Shown here piece after piece: positions 44,304 through 51,088 of a stretch of 64,000 bases of DNA. Under the pieces are notes generated by a model. It made no database searches. It saw only the letters and a list, made by a program, of their open reading frames with translations, and was not told where the DNA came from. The position numbers were made by a program, and so were the translations under genes. The stretch is from Ferrimonas sp048263965 (GTDB lineage Bacteria; Pseudomonadota; Gammaproteobacteria; Enterobacterales; Shewanellaceae). Each line of letters begins with the position of its first letter. Position 1 is the stretch's first letter. The DNA lies in the NCBI RefSeq assembly GCF_048263965.1, contig NZ_JBLXDO010000022.1, positions 1-64,000 of the forward strand, written 5' to 3'.

Positions 44304-45386
44304 ATGAGCTCATTTCAACGTAGCCTGATGGTGTGCGCCGCCCTGGTGGTGGTCCTGGCCGGGATCAAAAGCGCCAGCACCATCTTGGTGCCCTTTTTGC
44401 TGGCCATCTTCATCGCCATCATCTGCAGCCCCTTAGTACGGCTGATGACCCGCATGGGATTACCCAAGGGGCTGGCCATCATCATGGTGATGGTGTTGGT
44501 ACTGGCTGTTGGCACCTGGCTCGGGGCCCTGATCGGTAGCTCCATCAACGATTTTACTGCCCAGTTGCCCCAGTACCGCAGTCAATTGACCGACCAGTTC
44601 CACGCCGTGGCGGATCTGGCGGCGCGCTTCAATGTGCCCATCTCCATAGAGGTGCTCAAGGAGCAGTTCGACCCGGGCAAACTGATGAGCCTGGCAACCG
44701 ACATGCTCTCCGGCATCGGCGCGGTGATGGCCAACCTGCTGCTGATCGTGCTCACCGTGGTGTTCATGCTGTTCGAAGCCTCCAGCCTGCCCAGGAAGCT
44801 GCACTATGCCCTGGACGACCCCCACATGAGGATGCAACAGATTGACCGCTTCCTGGACTCGGTCAACCGCTACCTGGCGATCAAGACCCTGGTCAGCCTG
44901 GGGACGGGTGTGATCTGCGGTGTCGGCCTCTACCTCCTCGGGGTGGATTACTTCATCCTGTGGGGCGTGGTGGCCTTCCTGTTTAACTACATTCCCAACA
45001 TCGGTTCCATCATTGCGGCCGTGCCCCCCGTGGCCCTGGCGCTGATCCAGCTGGGGGCCGGCGGTGCTGCCGGAGTGGCCGGCTTGTACGTGGCGGTGAA
45101 CATGTTCATGGGGAACGTCATTGAACCGCGGATGATGGGCAGGGGCCTGGGCCTGTCCACCCTGGTGGTCTTCCTCTCATTGATCTTCTGGGGATGGTTG
45201 CTGGGCTCCGTCGGCATGCTGTTGTCTGTGCCCTTGACCATGATCGTCAAGATTGGTCTCGAGGCGACCCGGGGCGGCCGCTGGCTGGCGGCGCTGTTGG
45301 AGGGAGAGCCCCAGACCCGCAGCCTGGCCATCACGGTAACCATGACCGGCAAACCCGTTCGCCGTCCCCTGGAGGGCGCACAGTGA
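44304..45386 (+). CDS. AI-2E family transporter (PerM/TqsA-like permease)
   Basis: A 360-residue membrane protein with about seven helices in the family pattern: an N-terminal pair, a long periplasmic/amphipathic stretch (NDFTAQLPQYRSQL), then LFNYIPNIGSIIAAVPPVALAL and EPRMMGRGLGLSTLVVFLSL, which are conserved signatures. The family includes autoinducer-2 exporters and cation/proton antiporters; substrate unknown. The ATG at 44304 (MSSFQRSL) follows GGA; ten more codons are open upstream. The last 4 bases overlap the next start. Confidence 0.85.
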   Translation: MSSFQRSLMVCAALVVVLAGIKSASTILVPFLLAIFIAIICSPLVRLMTRMGLPKGLAIIMVMVLVLAVGTWLGALIGSSINDFTAQLPQYRSQLTDQFHAVADLAARFNVPISIEVLKEQFDPGKLMSLATDMLSGIGAVMANLLLIVLTVVFMLFEASSLPRKLHYALDDPHMRMQQIDRFLDSVNRYLAIKTLVSLGTGVICGVGLYLLGVDYFILWGVVAFLFNYIPNIGSIIAAVPPVALALIQLGAGGAAGVAGLYVAVNMFMGNVIEPRMMGRGLGLSTLVVFLSLIFWGWLLGSVGMLLSVPLTMIVKIGLEATRGGRWLAALLEGEPQTRSLAITVTMTGKPVRRPLEGAQ

Positions 45387-46291
45387 TTGATCTCGTTCCA
45401 CATCTGCCAGACTCTCTTGAATCCGGCCAGGCCCAGCGGTTGTTCCATGGCCGGGGTCACTGCTATCCAGGGTTGGAAAGCCTGACTCTGGACCTTTACC
45501 CTCCGGTACTGTTGTTGACCACCTTTACCACACCGGAGCAACCTCAGTTGGAGCTGTGGTTGCAACAGGTGACCACCTGGTGGAAACAGGTCAGCGATGA
45601 CCAGCCTTTGCATCTGGTATGGCAGGACAGGGGATGCTCCCCCGCCCAGACCACTCAGATCTCCGGCGAGATCCCCGAGCCGCATTGGATAGTTGAGGGG
45701 GAGCAGCAGTATCTGGTCAACCTGATGCGAGGCCAGAATCACGGTCTGTTCCTGGACATGGCCGAGGGCCGGCACTGGGTTCGTCAGCATGCCAAGGGGA
45801 AGCGTGTCCTCAACCTGTTCGCCTACACCTGTGGATTCTCCGTGGCTGCCTGTGCCGGAGGGGCCGAATCTGTGGTAAATCTGGACATGAGCGGCGGCGC
45901 GCTGAAGACAGGTAAACGCAACCACGCCAAGAATGAGCTGGGGCAGGGGGTGCGCTACCTGGCCCATGATCTGTTCAAGACCTTTGGCAAGCTCAAGAAG
46001 CTCGGCCCCTATGATCTGGTGGTGGTGGATCCTCCAAGTTTTCAGCATGGCAGCTTTATCGCCACCAAGGATTACTGCAGGGTGCTGCGACGTCTGCCTG
46101 AGTTGCTGGCACCAGGGGGAGAAGCGTTGCTGTGCCTCAATGCTCCTGAGCTCAGCCGTGACTTCCTCAAGGGACAGGTGGCGGAGTTTGCCCCGGCCCT
46201 GACTCTGATGGAACAGCTGGCCAACCCGGCCACCTTTCCTGAGTCTGACCCGGATAAAGGACTGAAGGTGTTCAGGTACCGATTAGACTGA
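45383..46291 (+). CDS. Class I SAM-dependent methyltransferase, RlmI/RlmK-like
   Basis: A 302-residue methyltransferase. The SAM motif VLNLFAYTCGFSVAAC and the NPPY-like catalytic motif VVDPPSFQHGSF, plus the YLVNLMRGQNHGLFLDM strand, resemble the catalytic half of RNA cytosine-5 methyltransferase RlmI/RlmK. The PUA domain of RlmI is missing. A GTG at 45383, preceded by GGAGG at 7 bases and overlapping the permease stop, is the best start; the longer frame is antisense-free but lies inside the permease gene. The RNA target is unknown. Confidence 0.85.
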   Translation: MIDLVPHLPDSLESGQAQRLFHGRGHCYPGLESLTLDLYPPVLLLTTFTTPEQPQLELWLQQVTTWWKQVSDDQPLHLVWQDRGCSPAQTTQISGEIPEPHWIVEGEQQYLVNLMRGQNHGLFLDMAEGRHWVRQHAKGKRVLNLFAYTCGFSVAACAGGAESVVNLDMSGGALKTGKRNHAKNELGQGVRYLAHDLFKTFGKLKKLGPYDLVVVDPPSFQHGSFIATKDYCRVLRRLPELLAPGGEALLCLNAPELSRDFLKGQVAEFAPALTLMEQLANPATFPESDPDKGLKVFRYRLD

Positions 46292-46476
46292 TGAAAAAAA
46301 ACTTCGGAATCGGCCGGTTTTTCTGTGAAATTACACGCAAAGGCCCCCTGTGGAGAAATATTCTTACAAATGCCGTTTTTTGGTGAAATGTTCGTGGAAT
46401 GGGCGGCTGAGTGGTAGACTTACCCTACTCACATGACAGATGTGGTGAGTTCACTATTCAGGAGTAAGGCGGGTTT

Positions 46477-46575
46477 ATGGAAATGCAAGATTACGAAGAA
46501 GCCTATTATCAGGTTCAAGATGAAGTCGCTGGCGAACTGCCCGTTGATCTGGATGAAGACGCCTACTTGGATTAA
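46477..46575 (+). CDS. Acidic 32-residue mini-protein
   Basis: ATG to TAA encodes MEMQDYEEAYYQVQDEVAG then ELPVDLDEDAYLD: 13 of 32 residues are Asp or Glu. AAGG is 7 bases before the ATG, and a strong terminator follows the stop by about 20 bases, so the unit looks like a complete transcript. No family recognised. The 185 bases upstream, to the methyltransferase gene, contain no other reading frame and must hold the promoter. Confidence 0.6.
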   Translation: MEMQDYEEAYYQVQDEVAGELPVDLDEDAYLD

Positions 46576-46589
46576 TCTCCCTGGGTCAT

Positions 46590-46622
46590 AAAAAAAACCA
46601 ACGCTGTGGCGTTGGTTTTTTT
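46590..46622 (+). terminator. Bidirectional terminator after the mini-protein gene
   Basis: AACCAACGC-TGTG-GCGTTGGTT flanked by A7 and T8. It also ends the convergent lipoprotein gene. Confidence 0.92.
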
Positions 46623-46658
46623 GTGTCTGTCCGTCACCTGTCGAGGGGCAGCCATTGG

Positions 46659-47087
46659 TCAGCCGTTGGTCAGCCAACGGTCATCCTTTATCTCGGTCAC
46701 CTTCCACTGGTTGTCGATAACCTGCAGACGTATCTCTCGCAGGTCCTGCCTTAAGTAGCCGTTCACCAACCCTTTGAGCTTGATGGTCACCAGGATGTCG
46801 GAGTTTCGCCGGCGAAAAAAGTCCGCATTGGTGGAAGAGAGTTCCACCTCCGCCTGTTCCATGTAGAGAGCAAACAGGTTGCGTTGCACCTGACTGGCCA
46901 GCTTGTAGTGATGGAACAGCCCCTTGAGCTCACCATTGACCATGGGCAGTGCCCGGTTGATGTCTTTGTCTACATAGAGAGCTTCAAAGAACTCCACGGC
47001 CACTTTTTCAGGGGGTTGATCCGGCCCTGTGGTCGGATTGCAACCACCCAGCAGCATCAGAAAAAGCAGCAGGGTAATTCGGGTCAT
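46659..47087 (-). CDS. Hypothetical lipoprotein
   Basis: A 142-residue protein starting MTRITLLLFLMLLGGC, a lipoprotein signal with lipobox LLGGC. The mature part (VEFFEALYVDKDINRALPMV and DNQWKVTEIKDDRW) resembles NTF2-like DUF4878-type domains, by impression only. The start is uncertain: in-frame ATGs lie 6 codons (47105) and a GTG 12 codons (47123) upstream. The gene reads toward the mini-protein unit. Confidence 0.7.
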   Translation of the reverse strand: MTRITLLLFLMLLGGCNPTTGPDQPPEKVAVEFFEALYVDKDINRALPMVNGELKGLFHHYKLASQVQRNLFALYMEQAEVELSSTNADFFRRRNSDILVTIKLKGLVNGYLRQDLREIRLQVIDNQWKVTEIKDDRWLTNG

Positions 47088-47241
47088 CAGTGGAGGGGTC
47101 CTCATGGCGGAGCGAGCAGACACTATATCAGTGGCTGGGAAACGACACTAGCCGCAGTTTAGCGCGCGATCCGGGCAGGAGGTTTTGCGACCAGATTAAC
47201 AATTGATACTAATGACAATTTTCTGAAGTGGCGGCGAAAGT

Positions 47242-47255
47242 CTGATCAAGATCAC
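47242..47255. promoter_or_regulatory. Candidate FNR/CRP-type site
   Basis: CTGATCAAGATCAC matches TTGAT-N4-ATCAA at 8 of 10 defined bases. The 435-base gap from the lipoprotein to the DUF1538 operon otherwise contains only AT-rich DNA and the MITE-like repeat. Which gene it would serve is uncertain. Confidence 0.35.
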
Positions 47256-47370
47256 CCTTTTTTCTTTTCCCAACAAATATCCACTTAACTGGCAAGGAAT
47301 TTGTTGTAAAAATGTAAGTGGTTTTTGTGTTCTTGTGCCTTTGGGGTAACCCGCGGCCGGGGCATAAATG

Positions 47371-47532
47371 ATACCAATTTCATTAAGTCAGTGTTCTATC
47401 TGGTGCGCCGGAGACAGTGTTTCAATCGTGGAGTGAGACTCAACTGCCAGTGGTTCTGACAGTCAGCCTTACAATGCAGAGTGGGGCAACTTGAGCCAGC
47501 AGTCGTCATCAGATAATTAGTTAAATTGGTAT
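47371..47532 (+). repeat. MITE-like repeat, copy 2 (162 bp)
   Basis: It starts ATACCAATTTCATTAAGT and ends with the complement of ATACCAATTT. The body shares blocks GTGCGCCG, CAATC, GAGTGGGGCAA and the overall order with copy 1 at 25127. It ends 26 bases before the start of the first DUF1538 gene, so it is in the leader or the promoter of that operon. Confidence 0.8.
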
Positions 47533-47558
47533 AAAGCATAGGAAATGCGGGAGCTTGT

Positions 47559-48293
47559 GTGTATCGAGCGTTGTTGGCTTTATTAGGAAGTTGCCGGGAT
47601 CTGCTGCCCATCGTTCTGGTGGTGGCTCTCTTTCAATTGGCGGTGTTGCAACAGCCGCTGCCCAGTGTCATCGATATTGTCCTTGGAATGGGACTGGTGG
47701 TCATTGGACTGACTCTATTCGTATTTGGCCTGGAGATGGGCCTGTTCCCCATAGGTGAAACACTGGCTCAGGCCTTTGCCCGCAAGGGTGCCCTGGTGCC
47801 TCTGCTGCTGTTTGCCTTTCTGCTGGGTTTTGGCACGACGGTGGCGGAGCCTGCGCTGATTGCTGTGGCCGATGAAGCCGCCGAAGTGGCGGCAGCCGGT
47901 GGCCTGTTGGCTCAGACTGAGGAAGCTCAGGAGAGCTACGCCACCCAGCTGCGGCTGACTGTGGCTCTCTCCGTAGGCTGTGCCATCCTGCTGGGGGTGG
48001 TGCGCATCCTCAAGGGATGGCCGCTGCACAAGCTGATCATCGGTGGTTATGTCATCGTCATGGCCCTGACCATGATTGCGCCCAAGGAGATCATTGGCAT
48101 CGCCTACGACTCCGGAGGGGTGACCACCTCGACCATAACCGTGCCTCTGGTGACCGCCCTCGGGGTGGGACTGGCCAGCTCCATCAAGGGGAGGAACCCC
48201 ATGCTGGATGGCTTTGGTCTCATCGCCTTTGCCTCACTGTTGCCGGTGCAGTTTGTTCTTATGTTCGGGGTGGTGCGTACATGGATTGGCTGA
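47559..48293 (+). CDS. DUF1538 membrane protein A
   Basis: A 244-residue hydrophobic protein with about six to seven helices, belonging to the uncharacterised DUF1538 family. Two motifs are shared with the next gene: GFGTTVAEPAL (90-100), a polar/charged stretch in a helix, and YDSGGVTTST (183-192) followed by TVPLVTALGVGLAS and GRNPMLDGFGLIAFASL. The repeats in two adjacent genes suggest an inverted or tandem pair forming one pore. GTG start with GGGAG upstream. It overlaps the next gene by 13 bases. Confidence 0.88.
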   Translation: MYRALLALLGSCRDLLPIVLVVALFQLAVLQQPLPSVIDIVLGMGLVVIGLTLFVFGLEMGLFPIGETLAQAFARKGALVPLLLFAFLLGFGTTVAEPALIAVADEAAEVAAAGGLLAQTEEAQESYATQLRLTVALSVGCAILLGVVRILKGWPLHKLIIGGYVIVMALTMIAPKEIIGIAYDSGGVTTSTITVPLVTALGVGLASSIKGRNPMLDGFGLIAFASLLPVQFVLMFGVVRTWIG

Positions 48294-49039
48294 TAGACAT
48301 AGTTAATACCCTCATCGACACCCTGGGCGATGTGGTGCCCATCGTCGCCGTACTCTTCGGTTTTCAGTATCTGGTGCTCAAGCGTCCTGTCCCCCACCTG
48401 AAGCAGGTGCTTGCGGGGTTTGTGGCGGTGATCCTGGGGCTGGCCCTGTTCCTGGTCGGGTTGGAGCGTGCTCTTTTCCCCCTGGGGGAGTTGATGGCCA
48501 CTCAACTGACCAACCCAGAGTTCCTCGGAATTGAGGGGCAGGGCAGCTGGCAGGATTACTACTGGGTTTATCTGTTTGCCTTTGCCATTGGATTTGCCAC
48601 CACCATTGCCGAGCCTTCGCTGCTGGCGGTAGCCATCAAGGCGGAGGAGGTTTCGGGGGGCGCCATCCAGCCCATGGGCCTGCGCTTGGCGGTTGCCCTG
48701 GGGGTCGCCATTGGCATCTCCCTGGGGGCCTACCGCATTGTGGTGGGAGACCCCATACACTGGTATATCCTGGCGGGCTATCTGGTGGTAGTGGTTCAGA
48801 CCACCTATGCTCCCAAGAATGTCATTCCCCTGGCGTACGACTCCGGGGGGGTCACCACCTCCACCGTAACCGTACCCCTGGTGGCCGCCCTGGGACTGGG
48901 GCTGGCCAGCACCATTCCGGGCAGAAGCCCAATGATTGACGGCTTTGGCCTTATCGCCTTTGCCAGCCTGTTTCCCATGATCAGTGTGATGGGTTATGCC
49001 CAACTCACCGCACTGATTCAACGAGTTTCGAAGAGGTAG
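48281..49039 (+). CDS. DUF1538 membrane protein B
   Basis: A 252-residue paralogue of the preceding protein, with GFATTIAEPSL (104-114) and YDSGGVTTST (186-195) at the same places and GRSPMIDGFGLIAFASLFP near the end. The ATG at 48281 begins MDWLIDIVNTLID; the open frame extends upstream only through the other gene. Its overlap with protein A implies equal translation and a heteromeric complex. Function unknown; transport is inferred from topology and from the regulators encoded next. Confidence 0.88.
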   Translation: MDWLIDIVNTLIDTLGDVVPIVAVLFGFQYLVLKRPVPHLKQVLAGFVAVILGLALFLVGLERALFPLGELMATQLTNPEFLGIEGQGSWQDYYWVYLFAFAIGFATTIAEPSLLAVAIKAEEVSGGAIQPMGLRLAVALGVAIGISLGAYRIVVGDPIHWYILAGYLVVVVQTTYAPKNVIPLAYDSGGVTTSTVTVPLVAALGLGLASTIPGRSPMIDGFGLIAFASLFPMISVMGYAQLTALIQRVSKR

Positions 49040-49042
49040 AGC

Positions 49043-49393
49043 ATGCGCTTTAAACTGATCATCGCCTTCGTCGAGGATGATAAGAGCGATCAACTGGTTG
49101 AGGCAGCCCGTGATGCCGGTGCCACCGGCGTCACCCTGATCAACCACGCCCGGGGGGAAGGACTCAAACCCAAGAAGACCTTCTTCGGTCTGCACCTGGA
49201 TATGCAAAGGGATGTCCTTCTGTTTGTGGTGGAGGAACACCTGGCGCGCAACATTCTGGAGCGTTTGGCTCAAGTGGGTGAGTTTGACAGCTCACCGGGC
49301 ACGGGCATTGCGCTGCAACTGGATATAGAGGATGTCGTGGGCGTCGCCCACCAGATTGAGAGCCTGTCAGAACGGGTTGGAGACGAGATATGA
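49043..49393 (+). CDS. PII-like (GlnB-family) regulatory protein
   Basis: A 116-residue protein with the PII ferredoxin-like fold: an opening strand MRFKLIIAFV, helix, AGATGVTLINHARGEGL, and a C-terminal block SPGTGIALQLDIEDVVGVA that sits where PII proteins have TGKIGDGKIF (the B-loop). The T-loop region (LKPKKTFFGLHLDMQRD) lacks the uridylylated tyrosine of GlnB. PII proteins bind ATP/ADP and often plug or gate the transporter encoded beside them (AmtB-GlnK, SbtA-SbtB). The stop overlaps the CBS gene by 4 bases. Confidence 0.85.
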   Translation: MRFKLIIAFVEDDKSDQLVEAARDAGATGVTLINHARGEGLKPKKTFFGLHLDMQRDVLLFVVEEHLARNILERLAQVGEFDSSPGTGIALQLDIEDVVGVAHQIESLSERVGDEI

Positions 49394-49788
49394 ATCAGGA
49401 ACTGATCAAGGTTAAGGATGTGATGGCCCAGAAGTGGGTGATGCTCGATGGATTGAAAACCGTGTCCGAAGGGCTGGAGGTGCTGCGTGAGCACAGCGCC
49501 GAGGCGCTGATCATCAGCAAGCGTCATGAGAACGACGAGTACGGTCTGGTTTTACTCTCCGACATCGGTAAGAAGGTGATGGCCCGGGACAAGGCGCCTG
49601 ATCGGGTGAACCTTTACGAGATCATGTCCAAGCCGGTTCTGCCGGTTCACCCGGAGATGGATATTCGCTACTGTGCCCGCCTGTTTGAACAATTTGGCAT
49701 TAATCAGGCTCCGGTGATTGAAAACCATGAGGTAATTGGATTAATCTCCTATACAGAGATGGTGCTTCAGCAGAGTCTCCACAATTAG
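49390..49788 (+). CDS. CBS-domain pair protein
   Basis: A 132-residue protein made up of two CBS motifs (about residues 8-68 and 76-130): VKDVMAQKWVMLDGLKTVSEGL and then YEIMSKPVLPVHPEMDIRYCARLF, ending VIENHEVIGLISYTEMV. CBS pairs bind adenine nucleotides and control channels and transporters. Coupled to the PII-like gene by ATGA, it is the fourth member of this operon. Confidence 0.9.
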   Translation: MNQELIKVKDVMAQKWVMLDGLKTVSEGLEVLREHSAEALIISKRHENDEYGLVLLSDIGKKVMARDKAPDRVNLYEIMSKPVLPVHPEMDIRYCARLFEQFGINQAPVIENHEVIGLISYTEMVLQQSLHN

Positions 49789-49800
49789 ACTTTTTAAAGG

Positions 49801-49823
49801 TTATCCACAAAACCTGTGGACAA
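49801..49823. promoter_or_regulatory. Inverted pair of DnaA-box-like 9-mers
   Basis: TTATCCACA is a perfect DnaA box; TGTGGACAA five bases later is the complement of TTGTCCACA, one base off. Two GATC sites follow within 60 bases. The 360-base gap between the CBS gene and cymA holds this, two hairpin terminators and no gene. Confidence 0.4.
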
Positions 49824-49902
49824 GCCTGTTATTAGATCAATATCAGATGCGTAACTTGTTGATCTAAAGGTTCTTTTGTCCAAAAAAGTCACTTAGGTTA
49901 AA

Positions 49903-49934
49903 AAAAGCCCGCCCGATCAAGGCGGGCTTTTTGC
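49903..49934 (+). terminator. Terminator of the DUF1538-PII-CBS operon
   Basis: AAAGCCCGCC-CGATCAA-GGCGGGCTTTTT. Confidence 0.9.
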
Positions 49935-50021
49935 TGTCAGTTATCCCCAGCTGGCCTCAGTTTTACCCCGGAGACCGTGCTTATACTGGAGTAGCTGTGG
50001 TCTGTGATGGGGGCGAGCAGG

Positions 50022-50052
50022 CAAAAGAAAGCCCGCCAATTGGCGGGCTTAA
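50022..50052 (-). terminator. Probable terminator of cymA
   Basis: AAGCCCGCC-AATT-GGCGGGCTT; read on the minus strand it is followed by TCTTTT. It lies about 100 bases past the cymA stop. Confidence 0.7.
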
Positions 50053-50148
50053 AGCGTCTTTCATCCGGTTATGGCCCGGATTTTTATTCTGTGTATCGTA
50101 CCGCGACCGTGTCCACCTGACCCCCAGAATCGGACCCGGTCCTCAGGC

Positions 50149-50742
50149 TTAACCCTTGGGGTAGGGGTGCGCTACGCCTTTGTGGCAATCGATACAGGTC
50201 TTACGCTTGTCTTCAGCCTTCTTGAAGTTACGCTCGTGCATCTTCTTGGCGATCTTCTTCATGGACTCAGGCTGGTTCTCATAGATGTTGGAGTGGCAGC
50301 TGGTACAGGTGCGGGAATCGATGGAACGCAGGTAATCGCGAGCTAGGTCAGCCTGCTCTTTGCGGTTTGCTTCCAGCCACTCCTGAGTGTTAAAGCCATC
50401 AATGGTCATGTAACCGATGATGTCTTTGGACACGATGATCTTCTTAACCAGGTACTCGAAGCCACCTGGAGGCAGGTGACACTGGGCACAGGTCACGGTG
50501 ATACCGGCGCCGTTGTTGCCGTGGCTGGACGCCAGAACCTCATCCCGCAGGGAGTGGTTGGAGTGGCAGGTCATACAGAAGTCGTCGGTGCTGGTGGCGT
50601 GCAGCACAACTTGGGTGCCGTATACGCCTACGCCGCCTACGACCAGGGCCAGGAAAGCACCTACTGGGATACCCAGCAGCCATTTGGCTTTGGGCCGTTG
50701 CCATAACCGGCTCCAGGCGGAGCCTTGTTTGTTGTCAGACAT
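50149..50742 (-). CDS. cymA: Tetraheme c-type cytochrome CymA, membrane quinol dehydrogenase
   Basis: A 197-residue NapC/NirT-family protein with one N-terminal helix (WLLGIPVGAFLALVVGGVGV) and a periplasmic domain bearing four CxxCH haem sites at residues 56-60, 85-89, 146-150 and 183-187. The C-terminus CHKGVAHPYPKG and the IDGFNTQEWL segment match Shewanella CymA as I recall it. CymA passes electrons from menaquinol to periplasmic reductases for fumarate, nitrate, DMSO and extracellular metals. The start has GAGGATGAGAG upstream. Confidence 0.94.
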   Translation of the reverse strand: MSDNKQGSAWSRLWQRPKAKWLLGIPVGAFLALVVGGVGVYGTQVVLHATSTDDFCMTCHSNHSLRDEVLASSHGNNGAGITVTCAQCHLPPGGFEYLVKKIIVSKDIIGYMTIDGFNTQEWLEANRKEQADLARDYLRSIDSRTCTSCHSNIYENQPESMKKIAKKMHERNFKKAEDKRKTCIDCHKGVAHPYPKG

Positions 50743-50776
50743 CTCTCATCCTCATTTTCTTTTTTTTGGGGGTCGA

Positions 50777-51001
50777 ATTCTATTCAAAACCTTAGCCGAA
50801 CTTTACGAGCTTTTGCAGGTAAAAGCTGGCACCGGGGACTTTATCAATATATTTCTTCATTCGCTGGATTATTTTGAATTTGCTCCAGCAAATCGCAAAA
50901 ACTTTGATCTGGTCGGAAAAAATGAACCCTTCCCCTGCGAACTCCTGAGCAGATACTGTGAAAAAGCTCACTGGATCCGGTTTGACAAAAAGGCGTTGTG
51001 A
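50777..51001 (+). CDS. Uncertain 74-codon frame with a non-standard start, or gene remnant
   Basis: This frame reads ILFKTLAELYELLQVKAG to HWIRFDKKAL and ends at 51001. It looks like natural protein in composition, is AT-richer than its neighbours, and stops about 40 bases before a bidirectional terminator. No ATG, GTG or TTG opens it; ATT at 50777 follows GGGGG by 4 bases. It could be a small gene with a rare ATT start or the tail of a broken gene. It occupies the cymA promoter region on the other strand, which argues against it. Confidence 0.25.
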   Translation: MLFKTLAELYELLQVKAGTGDFINIFLHSLDYFEFAPANRKNFDLVGKNEPFPCELLSRYCEKAHWIRFDKKAL

Positions 51002-51037
51002 AGTGGGGAGAATATGGGCTTCATTGGAGAGCAAACA

Positions 51038-51068
51038 TAAAAAAAGCTGCCCTTGGGGGCAGCTTTTT
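51038..51068 (-). terminator. Terminator of ackA-pta
   Basis: AAAAAGCTGCCC-TTG-GGGGCAGCTTTTT, symmetrical and able to act in both directions. Confidence 0.88.
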
Positions 51069-51088
51069 GACGAAACCTGAGTTTCGTC

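Noticed and set aside
49789..49935. A chromosomal origin at the DnaA-box pair
   Set aside because: Only two boxes, no AT-rich 13-mer set, and none of the usual origin neighbours (mnmG, mioC, dnaA).
50792..51034. An 80-codon minus-strand frame upstream of cymA
   Set aside because: Its protein looks random and it covers the expected cymA promoter; the plus-strand frame is more protein-like, though also doubtful.
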